Assembly: GCA_024276605.1 (NCBI GenBank)
Contig: JAJRWX010000047.1
Coordinates: forward strand, 1-63,685
Length of the DNA stretch: 63,685 nucleotides
Origin: Planctomycetota bacterium
GTDB lineage: Bacteria > Planctomycetota > Phycisphaerae > UBA1845
Direction: 5' to 3'
The notes under the pieces are model-generated. The model worked only from the letters and a program-made list of their open reading frames with translations. It did no database searches and was not told the DNA's origin. The position numbers and the translations under genes were made by a program. Of the stretch, positions 46,048 to 57,400 are shown in pieces. The stretch's first letter is position 1. Every line of letters begins with the position of its first letter.

Positions 46048-46892
46048 GTCGCTAATTCCGGCTTGCGTGCGAGCACCATATATTGCCCACCCATACCTGT
46101 GTAACTCAAATAAGGCTCCATAAACTTCAAGTAGCGACGCAGACGTTCCGGGAAGAACAAGTAGTAATTCGTAGCCACGTTTTTTAGCCCGGCTAGGTGC
46201 AGTATATTCCTGGCATGGGCTGCTGATAGGAGCTGTGCATTGGCGTCAATGGGACAGCGTCGAACAATGAGTTGCGTAAGGGGATTGCGTGGATTGTGCT
46301 CAAAAACCAGCAAAAGCCCACCAGGTCTCAATACGCGACGAACCTCTATAAGATGTTGCACACGAATAGCCGGTTCAACATGGTGACAAACGCATGCACA
46401 AATAGCAACATCGATCGAATTATCTGCTGCGGGGATTTCCGTAGGACTGGGCATCACCAAGGCCCCAGGGCCGGCTCGTCGAACCATACTCCCGGCGGGA
46501 TCACATCCGAATACATGGTTGAAGTACGCGGATAGGCAGCGCATCAACTCGCCCGGTCCACATCCCACATCAAGCATACGCACGGTGTCGTTAGATCGCC
46601 CACTCAGTCGCCGCCGAACAACGTCCAATACATGCTCAACTTTCAGCCGCGCATAATAATCTAAGCTATCTGCGACGATAGACTTAATCGGATCAGCCAT
46701 GAGTGCTTCATAGCTGGTTATCTGACCTGTGCGGCTTTGAGGCAGTGCCGGTAATCTGGGGACTGTCAGCGTGTCGGCACCCACCCCCAATACTTTAGCA
46801 AACTCTACACGTTCCGCAGGGTCCAGTGGTATCGCTTCGGGCAGCACGCCATCTGCTGTTTTTATCGCATCTTCTTGAGAAGAGAGAAACAT
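46044..46892 (-). CDS. Class I SAM-dependent methyltransferase
   Basis: 282 residues from the ATG at 46892, with GAAGGAG about 12 bp upstream. Motif I is MLDVGCGPGELMRCL, followed by the acidic FGCDPAG, DNSIDVAICACVCHH, and LRPGGLLLVFEHNPRNPLT. This is the methyltransferase-11/UbiE-like pattern for small molecules, lipids, or sugars. The N-terminal 100 residues form a separate helical part. Coupled to the membrane protein and preceded by an SGNH protein, suggesting modification of an envelope glycan or lipid. Confidence 0.85.
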   Translation of the reverse strand: MFLSSQEDAIKTADGVLPEAIPLDPAERVEFAKVLGVGADTLTVPRLPALPQSRTGQITSYEALMADPIKSIVADSLDYYARLKVEHVLDVVRRRLSGRSNDTVRMLDVGCGPGELMRCLSAYFNHVFGCDPAGSMVRRAGPGALVMPSPTEIPAADNSIDVAICACVCHHVEPAIRVQHLIEVRRVLRPGGLLLVFEHNPRNPLTQLIVRRCPIDANAQLLSAAHARNILHLAGLKNVATNYYLFFPERLRRYLKFMEPYLSYTGMGGQYMVLARKPELAT

Positions 46893-47023
46893 GCGAATAT
46901 ATCGCTCCTTCAAGGGATGTGCTGTATTTATCCATGTGTCCGAGAAAAAGTGGGTGCAACTTTTGTACAGACGGTAGTTTTCGGAAGGTCATCGCCAAGG
47001 TCCGTAAACGGAAGTGGATCAAT

Positions 47024-48322
47024 CTATCGGACGCTCGCCAGTGTTTTGGACTGGGGAAACAATGCCGCGCCTACACCTTCCGCTACGTGCGCACCGATGA
47101 GTTTCGCGCCTTGAGCTGTAGGATGGTAGTGATCTGCTTGGAACAACAAAGAGCGATCAACGACATTGATGAACACATCCTCAAAATCAATCAGATCAAC
47201 ATGCGCTCTTTGACAATAACGCCGTAACGCAACATTAAGTATACCGAGTCCTTCACGATCACGAGGTTTTAAGTTTTCATCGTCGGCCACATACCGTACA
47301 GGCATGAAAAGCACGCCGTCTCTTTGGCAAAGCATATTCATGGTATCAACGTTGCGTATAAATAGTTGTGAAGTTGCCTCAAATGAGTTTGAGGTTTGCG
47401 CGTGAGGTGCGAGCGCGGCTTCTTCTCTAGAAGCCGTCACGTGGGGCCAAATGGTACGGGCTGCTTGACAAAGGCGTTCGAGTATGAAACTGTTTTCCCA
47501 ATACAGGCCGCTACCCTTATTGCGTAGTCTGAGATAATGTCGCGATGTTGACGCTTGCGCCAGCGTAGAGGATAACCACGGCATATGCATAGGGCGCCCA
47601 CCACTGCCTAAATCATTCCAGGCGCCGTAATAAATGACAACAGATGGCTTTAGAGGCAATACGCGCATGTAAAGTCGAATGAGCTGTTGAACCGAGTTAT
47701 GGCCACGATTGGCCGCATTGAGAACGGTAATGTGATCGCCGTATTGGTTTCGCAACCGTCGTTCAAGTTCCACCGGCCAAGTATCTGCATCATCCAAACC
47801 AAACCCAAACGCAGATGACCCACCCATCACGACGACTAATTGCTCCTTCTCCTCGGACACGCGCGGCGTTAGGTGTTTGCGAAAACCATGCTCATCAAAT
47901 GTTACATGACCTTGAGGCGTTTGCTGGGTATAATCAGGGATGTTTTCAAAACCCACAAAAGGCGATCGTTGTTGCCCCCACTTACGATAGCCTGAAAATG
48001 CATCCCCCTCCACAAATCCCCATACCATTTCCGTTGTCACAACGAACATCACGAGACCACTGAGCAAAATATAGGCAAACGCAAGTCGACGATGGGGTCG
48101 TGTGTTACGCACTAGTCGTAGCAACAGCACTGACAGCCCAAGCCCAACTATCGCAAAAAACACCAAGAGCAAGGCATAATGCCAACTGTAACCTAACACA
48201 ACAGGTTTACTGCTACGGTGCATAGTAAATGGTGATAATAAAATCAAGATAGGAACATACAGCCATACGAGTTGCCAAGCATACCGTGGATATGGTTTGT
48301 TAGTATCAGGCGTATCACTCAT
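47024..48322 (-). CDS. Membrane-anchored SGNH/GDSL hydrolase-like protein
   Basis: 432 residues from the ATG at 48322. Three hydrophobic helices lie in the first 115 residues, then a soluble SGNH domain with block I (VVVMGGSSAFGFGL, Ser), block II (LNAANRGHNS, Gly), block III (IYYGAWNDLG, Asn), and block V (DHYHPTAQG, Asp and His), so all catalytic blocks are present. Such proteins deacetylate or esterify surface sugars or lipids. It is 131 bp before the methyltransferase gene and likely co-transcribed. Confidence 0.85.
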   Translation of the reverse strand: MSDTPDTNKPYPRYAWQLVWLYVPILILLSPFTMHRSSKPVVLGYSWHYALLLVFFAIVGLGLSVLLLRLVRNTRPHRRLAFAYILLSGLVMFVVTTEMVWGFVEGDAFSGYRKWGQQRSPFVGFENIPDYTQQTPQGHVTFDEHGFRKHLTPRVSEEKEQLVVVMGGSSAFGFGLDDADTWPVELERRLRNQYGDHITVLNAANRGHNSVQQLIRLYMRVLPLKPSVVIYYGAWNDLGSGGRPMHMPWLSSTLAQASTSRHYLRLRNKGSGLYWENSFILERLCQAARTIWPHVTASREEAALAPHAQTSNSFEATSQLFIRNVDTMNMLCQRDGVLFMPVRYVADDENLKPRDREGLGILNVALRRYCQRAHVDLIDFEDVFINVVDRSLLFQADHYHPTAQGAKLIGAHVAEGVGAALFPQSKTLASVR

Positions 48323-48486
48323 CAATGCGCACACAACGTACCCCTAGCACGATGGTTTCGATATCTGCGTTGTTATCGGAAGAATACGAAGACTACATAA
48401 GCGTGCTGTAATCACTCATGAGAGCACGTCACAAGCCTTCTTCGAGAGAGAATGACCACTACTGTGAAACCAGCACAAGAGAGCCG

Positions 48487-51400
48487 CTACGGACACGGTA
48501 AAGCACAACCAGCATCGACAGCCATCTGGGTATAGCTCAAAAGTTGGAAGGATTTGACAACCAGGGTGATATCCAACGCATTGACAGTCATGGGTTGAGT
48601 AATATTGCAAATGTCCGAACCACCCAAGTCAACAGTCACTTTTAATGTGCCTTTGGAGTCACCACTAGGTAAGTGATAAAACCCCTGAAAAGCATTTACG
48701 ATGAGCGAAATGTCGGAGGCACTCGCGATACCATTTCCGTCCACATCACCCATAACATTCATCGTCGTTGTGGCCACCGGCGATTGCTGACCATTCTGAC
48801 AATGCGTGCTGACTGAATACGTCATGACTTGCGTAGTCTGCTGCGTCACTGCATCAAAAGTGCTCGGCGTAATATCCAACCCTGATACATAAAGCTTGCC
48901 ACGCTCACACGTTTCGCCTATCGGACAATCGATGTCAATGGCACAGGTACTCTTTGATTCACTGCACCGCATGATTGGCAAACAAGGAACCCCAACCGGG
49001 CAATCCGTATCATCCACGCACGCAGGTGATATATTGTTGCACGCTTTTCCACCCCATTCACCCGGCGCAAATTCGGCAGCGTTGATAGGATTATCTACCA
49101 GCGGTGCGAGCATGCCGTCAATCGTTCCACCAGGAAAATTCTGATCCAAATCGATAGGAATCGGCGTACCAACATATTTACCTAAACAGGGCCACTCTGC
49201 TGACGTCACAAACAGTTTGACCGGCGTCGCGGAATTTTGGGGTTGAGGATCGATGGCGAAATATCGCGCTCCCATAGTCGATACGATTGGCGCAAAGCAT
49301 GGCACATTGGTACACCCATCGACGGGAACACACGTAAACCCAGCCTGACACAGGTTATGATCCGGGATATGCTCACAGACCCCGGAAATGCAAACATCAG
49401 CCGTACACGCAGCGCCTTCATCAGGACAAGGCGTCTGATCGGCTGATGGCGTATTTTCGCATACACCAGTCACACATGTATCATTGGTACACGGATTTAA
49501 GTCGTCACACTCAGTGTCTAATAGGCATGTCAGGCAACCAGGTATTGCTTCCCCCACACAAACCCCGGAGAAACACTGGTCAAACTGTGAACAGGGGTTG
49601 CCGTCATTGCAAAGACCGGGGGCCGGTGTGTTACGACAAGCCCCGAAGAAACACTCGTCGAACGTGCACACATTTCCGTCATCACATTGGCTATCAATTG
49701 AACAAGGTATGCATGCCGGGTCCACTGTTGAAACACAGGCCCCCGCTACGCACTGGTCCAAAGTACAAGGATCTGCATCCGAACAGTTGTTCGTGTCATC
49801 CGACATAAAGAGACATCCAGTCACAGCGTCCCCTAAGCTGGGATCACACACATCATCCGTGCAACTCTGCGAATCATTACATCTGGCGTTGCTGGGGGTA
49901 TGCTGGCATGCACCAGCAAGGCAAGTATCAATCGTACATGTTATGCCATCATCAACACACGTCACCCCATCCGCAAGCACGTTGTTTTCACATCGACCAG
50001 CCACACATAAATCAGCCGTACAGGAATTAGCGTCATCGCAATCAATATCAATCCCACACGGCGTGCAACCTACAACCGTCTGCCCAATACATGTTCCAGA
50101 TTGGCATTGATCGAATTCAGTACAGGCATTGCCGTCATTACACAGTCCCGGTATCGAAGTATTGCGACAGGCGCCAAGGAAACAATCATCTACCGTACAT
50201 TGATTACCATCATCGCAAGTCGCATCGACCGAACACAAAATACAACCCGGCACCGCTGTTGATTGACAGACACCTGCCTGGCAGGCATCCGTCGTACAGG
50301 CATTTCCGTCACTACAGTTGTTAGTATCGTCCGGTGTTAGTACACACCCTGTTACAGGGTCACCGATGGTGGGATTACAGACATCATCCGTACATTCATT
50401 GTTATCGTTGCAACGACCATCAGAAAGTGTATGCTCGCAAACGCCTGTCTGACAGAAGTCAGTCGTACACCCGATGCCGTCGTCAGTGCAGGCTGTACCA
50501 TTGGACAGATTAGGGTGGGTACAAGTGCCGGATTGGCAGGTATCTGACGTACATTCGTTGCCGTCATCCGTGCATAACGTGCCATTTGATAAGTTCGGGT
50601 GCGTGCATGTACCAGAAGCACAGACGTCTTGGGTACACTCATTACCATCGTCGGGGCATGCACCCCCATTGTTAATAGGCTGAGGCTGACAGGCGCCGGT
50701 ACCTGCGTTACAAACCCCCACATTACAGGCGTCGTTTAGTCCGCTACAATCAACCGCAGTGCCTGCACATGTCCCCAGGGCGCATACATCATTAATCGTA
50801 CACAGGTCGTTATCATCGCAGAGGATCGTGTTATTAACCCGCTGACAGGTTCCAGATACACACGTGTCATCCGTGCATGGGTTGCCATCATCGCAATGAA
50901 CATTCGTCTGACACTCATCACATGTGTTAGTCGTATCGTTGCAGAACTGGTTGGCTAAGCAGGGATCACCGGCTGAAATGCAGTCTAACGCCGCGTCACA
51001 CACTTCCGGGCCGGTGCAGAATAATCCATCGTCCACACAATTAGCATTGTTGGTGGTGAATACACACGTACCGGCTACACACGTATCATCCGTACAACCG
51101 ATGTTATCATTGCAATCCGTTGCCACTTGACACTCGTCGCACGTATTGGTCGTATCGTTACAGAACTCATTAGCCAAGCACGGGTTGCCCGTTGAGATAC
51201 AGTTAAGCGTAGCATCACACACTTCAAGGCCGGTACAGAACAGCCCGTCATCTACACAATTGGCATTGTTGGTGGTGAATACACATACACCACTTACGCA
51301 GGTGTCGTCCGTGCAGGCCACGCCGTCGTTGCAGTCGGTGTTCACCTGACACTCGTCACAGGTATCCGTTGTGTCATTGCAAAACTGACCAACTGCACAC

Positions 51401-54400
51401 GGATTACCGGCAGAAATGCAATCTAGGACACTATCGCATATTTCGGGACCGGTACAGAACAGGCCATCACTCGGACATTGCGCGTCGTTAGGCGTGAACA
51501 CGCACGTTCCAGCAATGCACAAGTTATCCGTACAAGGTACACCGTCATTACAATGACCGGCGATTTGACATTCATCGCAGGTATCCGTGGTATCATTGCA
51601 GAATGTACCAACCGGGCAAGGATCACCGGTCGATAGGCAATCCAACGTCGCGTCACATACTTCCGTACCATTACAGAACAAACCATCGCTGGCACAGTTC
51701 AAATTATTTACCGTGTAAACACATGCGCCGGCTACGCAAGTATCGTCCGTACAACCAACCCCGTCGTCACAATGAATATCAAGAGCGCATTCGTCGCATG
51801 TATCCGTCGTATCCGCACAGAACGTACCGGCTGGACACGGATCGCCGGTGGATTGACAGTCCAACGTCGCATCACAGAATTCCGTGCCGTTGCAGAACAG
51901 CGTGTCGTCCGGGCAGTTGAGATTGTTAGCCGTGAACACACACGTTCCGGCCACGCAAGTATCGTCCGTGCAACCTATGAGGTCATTGCAATCAGTATTA
52001 ACCACACACTCGTCACATACGTCGGTCGTATCGTTACAGAATGTACCGGCCGGGCATGGATCACCGGTGGATTGACAATCCAGCGTCGCACTACAAAACT
52101 CAGTACCATTACAAAACAGTGTATCGTCCGGGCAATTCAAGTTATTGACCGTAAATACACAAGACCCGGCTACACACGTGTCGTCAGTACATCCAATCGT
52201 ATCATTACAATCAGTATTCACCTGACACTCATCACATGTATCCGTCGTATCGTTGCAGAACTCATTAACCAGGCAAGGATCGCCAGTGGATATGCAATCT
52301 AACGTGGCATCACATATTTCTAATCCCGTACAAAACAGTAAGTCGTCGGCACAGTTCAGGTCATTCGTAGTAAACACGCAGTTACCGGCTAAGCAGGTAT
52401 CGTCCGTACAACCAATACCATCATTGCAATTGGCATCGTTGTCGGGGAATATGCACATGCCATTGACACAAAGATTGTCCGAACAAGGCAGCCCATCATC
52501 GCAATCGAAGTCAACTTGACACTGGAGACAGGTATCCGTTGTTTCCGAGCAAAACTCGTTCGCCAGGCACGGATCGCCCGTACTTTGACAGTCAAGCAGT
52601 AAGTCACAGAACTCCGGACCATTGCAGAATAAACCATCGCTGGGGCAATTAAGATCATTCGTCCTGATCACACAATTCCCACTATTGCATGATTCATCCG
52701 TACACCCAACGCCATCATCACAATCAGCGGCGACGAGACATTCCAAGCACGCATTCGCGGATTCGCTGCAAAAGGCAGGGTTGGTACAAGGATTCCCAGC
52801 AGAGATACAGTCCAACACGGGATCACAAACTTCCGGCCCCGTACAAAACAGCCCGTCATCAACGCAGTTGCCGTTGTTAATAGTATAAGTGCAAACCCCG
52901 CCCACACACGTATCGTCCGTACATAGCACACCGTCCGTACAATCGGTGTTAAATTGACACTCTTCGCACGCATCGGTCACGTCGTTACAGAACTCGCCGG
53001 CCAAACACGGATTGCCGGTTGAGATACAATCCAAAGTAGCATCACATATTTCCGAGCCGGTGCAGAACAACCCATCATCCACACAATTCAAATTGTTCGT
53101 CGTGAAAACACAACTACCACTGACGCAAGTATCATCCGTGCAGGGCACCAGATCGTCGCAATGAACATCCAAAGCACACTCATCACAAGTATCAGTCGTG
53201 TCGTTACAGAAAGTGCCAACCGCACAGGGATCGCCGGTGCTCTGGCAATCCAATGTCGCGTCGCAAAATTCCGTGCCGTTACAGAACAATGAATCATCCG
53301 GGCAATTCAAGTTATTCACTGTAAAGACACACGATCCATTAACGCACGTGTCGTCCGTGCAACCAACATTATCCGTGCAGTCAGTATCCACAACACACTG
53401 ATCACATCGGTCGACTAATTCATTGCAGAATTCACCCACGGCACAAGGATCACCACTGGCTACGCACGTGCCAGCGACACAGGTCTCCACGCCGGTGCAG
53501 AACTGCAAGTCATCACAATCCGTATCTACCACGCACTGATCGCAGACGTCAGTCGTGTCATTACAGAACTGACCGACCGGACAAGGGTCGCCGGTGGAGA
53601 TACAATCCAATGATGGATCGCATATTTCCGTCCCCGTGCAGAACAAGCCATCATCCACGCAATTTGTGTTGACCGGTGTAAATAGACAACCATTGGCTAC
53701 GCACGTATCCACAGTACACGCCACACCATCGTTGCAGTCCGCATCAATCACACACTCACCACACGTGTTGTTAAGTTCATCACAAAGTTGACCGACAGGG
53801 CATGGATCACCGGGAGATTGACAATCCAGTGTTAGATCGCAGAACTCAACACCGTTACAGAAAATACCATCGCTTACGCAAAGCGAATCGTTCGGTGTAT
53901 TCACACAACTACCGCTAATGCACGTGTCATCCGTACAAGCTACGCCGTCGTCGCAATCCGGGTTGACCAAACATTCCAAACAAACATCCGCAGACTCAAA
54001 GCAGAATTCACCGGCAAGGCACGGATCACCACTGGAAATGCAATCCAACGTCAAATCGCAGATTTCCGGGCCGTTACAGAATAAACCGTCCTGCACACAA
54101 TTAGCATCGTTCGCTGTATACTGACAGAAGCCACCCACACAAGTCCCGTCGGTACAAGCAACTCCGTCATCACAATTCGCATTGATCAGGCAATCCAGGC
54201 ATGTGTCGATCGTATCATTGCAGAATTGAGTGGCTAGACAGGGGTCACCCGCTGAGATGCAATCTTGCACCGCATCACAAATTTCCGGTCCGGTACAGAA
54301 CAGACCGTCGTCAACACAGTTTGCATTGTTAAGCGTATTTGCACATACACCCGCAACGCAGGTATCGTCGGTACAGCCAATCAGATCATCACAATCCAAG

Positions 54401-57400
54401 TCCACCACGCACTCATCACAGGCATCCGTCGCCTCAATGCAGAACAAACCCGCCGCACAGGGATCTCCGGTCGCTTGGCAATCTAGCGTCGCACTACAGA
54501 ATTCGGTCCCAGTGCAGAACAACGCATCATCGGGACAGTTCAGATCATTGGCCGTAATCACACAAGTACCGGCTACACAGGTATCGTCCGTACACCCAAT
54601 CCCATCGTTACAATCGATGTCCACCTGACACTCATCACATACATCAGTCGTGTCGTTACAGAATTGGCCGGCTTGGCAGGGATTACCACTCGCCACACAT
54701 GTACCGGCTACGCACGTTTCTACCCCGGTACAGAAAAGGGTATCGTCACAGTCCAAGTCCACGACACATTGATCGCAAACATCCGTCGTGTCATTACAGA
54801 AAGTGCCCACCGGACATGGATCACCCGTCGAGATGCAGTTCAAAGTGGGATCACATATTTCATTACCCGTACAGAACAGTAAATCATCCACGCAGTTGGC
54901 GTTGTTCGGCGTAAACACGCACCCGCCGGTCACACACGTGTCATCCGTGCAGGCTATCGTATCATCACAATCCGTATCCACCAGACAATCACCACACGTA
55001 TCGGTGATCTCATTACACAATTGACCGACCGGACACGGATCGCCCGTGCTCTGACAGTCCAATGTCGCATCGCAAAATTCCGTACCCGTACAGAAAAGCG
55101 TATCGTCTGCACAATTCAGATCATTAGCGGTAAAGACGCAACTTCCGCTGACGCAGGTATCATCCGTACAGCCGACGCCGTCATCACAATGCACATCCAG
55201 CGCACACTGGTCGCAGACATCTGTCGTATCGTTGCAGAAGGTACCCACTGGACACGGATCCCCCGTACTCTGGCAATCCAAAGTAGCACTACAGAATTCC
55301 GTTCCCGTACAAAATAGCGTATCGTCTGCACAATTCAGGTCATTAGCCGTGAATACGCAACTTCCTGCCACACAGGTGTCATCCGTACAAGCCACGGCGT
55401 CATCGCAATCCGTGTCCACAACGCACTCATCACATACGTCGGTCGTATCGTTACAGAACGTGCCGACAGGACAGGGATCGCCGGTACTTTGACAGTCCAA
55501 AGTCGCACTACAAAACTCCGTACCATTACAAAACAGTGTATCGTCCGGGCAATTCAAGTTATTGACTGTGAACACACAACTACCAGCTACGCATGTATCG
55601 TCCGTACATCCGACCGTATCATCACAATGCACATCAAGTGCGCACTCGTCACAGACATCCGTCGTATCATTGCAGAAGGTACCCGCCACACAGGGGTCGC
55701 CCGTAGCCTGACAATCCAAGGTTGCATCGCAGAACTCCGTACCGGTACAAAATAGCGTATCATCCGGACAATTGAGATTATTAACCGTAAATACACACGT
55801 ACCCGCCACACAGGTGTCATCCGTGCAACCGACGGTGTCATCGCAATCCGTATCCACCACACATTCATCACAAACATCGGTCGTATCGTTACAGAAGGTG
55901 CCGACGGGACAGGGATCACCGGTACTCTGACAGTCTAATGTGGCATCACAGAATTCCGTACCGTTACAGAATAGCGTGTCATCAGGACAGTTGAGATTAT
56001 TGACCGTGAATACGCAACTTCCTGCCACACAGGTGTCATCCGTACAAGCCACGGCGTCATCGCAGTCCGTATCCACAACGCACTCATCACATACGTCGGT
56101 CGTATCGTTACAGAACGTGCCAACCGGGCAAGGATCGCCGGTAGACTGACAGTCCAACGCGGCGTCACAGAACTCCGTACCGTTACAAAATAGCAGATCG
56201 TCCGGGCAATTAAGATTGTTGACGGTAAATACGCAGGAGCCGGCTACACATGTATCATCCGTACAGCCAATCAGATCGTCGCAATGGATGTCAAGCGCAC
56301 ATTCATCGCATACATTCGTGGTCTCATTGCAGAAGGTGCCGACCGCACAGGGATCACCAGTAGAAATACAATCGAGTGTTGCGTCACAAATTTCCGTACC
56401 CGTACAGAAAAGTAGATCGTCTGTACAGTTCAGATCGTTGGTGGTAAACACACAATTGCCACCTACGCATGTATCGTCGGTACAACCAACAAGGTCATCG
56501 CAATTTAGGTTGTTATCGGGGAATACACAGGTACCGTTGATACAAAGATCGTCGGAGCATGGCAGCCCGTCATTACAGTCGGAATCAATCTGACATTCGA
56601 GGCACGTATCGGTAGTTTCATTGCAGAACTCGCCAACCAAACACGGATCACCACTGGAGAAACAGTCTGTGACTGCATCGCAAATTTCCGGACCATTGCA
56701 GAACAACCCGTCCTGAGCACAATTAGCATCATTCGCAGTGAAGACGCAGACTCCACTTACACACGTCTGGTCTGTACAAAGTACACCATCGTCACAATCG
56801 GCTCCGACCAAACATTCCAAACAAACATTCGTAGATTCACTGCAAAACGCAGGATTGGCACAAGGATTACCTGTTGAGATACAATCCAAGACAGGGTCGC
56901 AAACTTCCGGACCTGTGCAAAATAATCCATCATCGACGCAGTTCAAATTATTCGTTGCAAAGACACAGTTACCTGCCACACAAGTATCATCCGTACAAGG
57001 TACGGAATCGTTGCAGTCAGTATTAACTTGGCATGTGTCACAGACATCGGTCACATCATTGCAAAATTCCCCGGCCAAACAAGGATTTCCGGTAGAGATG
57101 CAATCCAAGGTAGCGTCGCAGATTTCAACTCCTGTGCAGAACAGCCCATCGTCCACGCAATTGAAGTTGTTGGTGGTGAAAACGCAACTACCCAGGACGC
57201 ACGTATCGTCCGTGCAAGGGACTACATCGTCACAATCAATGTCTAATGCGCATTCATCGCACAAATCAGTCGTATCGTTACAGAAGGTGCCGACCGCACA
57301 GGGATCACCGGTATTCTGGCAATCCAACGCCGCGTCGCAGAATTCCGTGCCGTTACAAAAGAGCGTATCGTCGGGACAATTCAAATTATTTACTGTGAAG

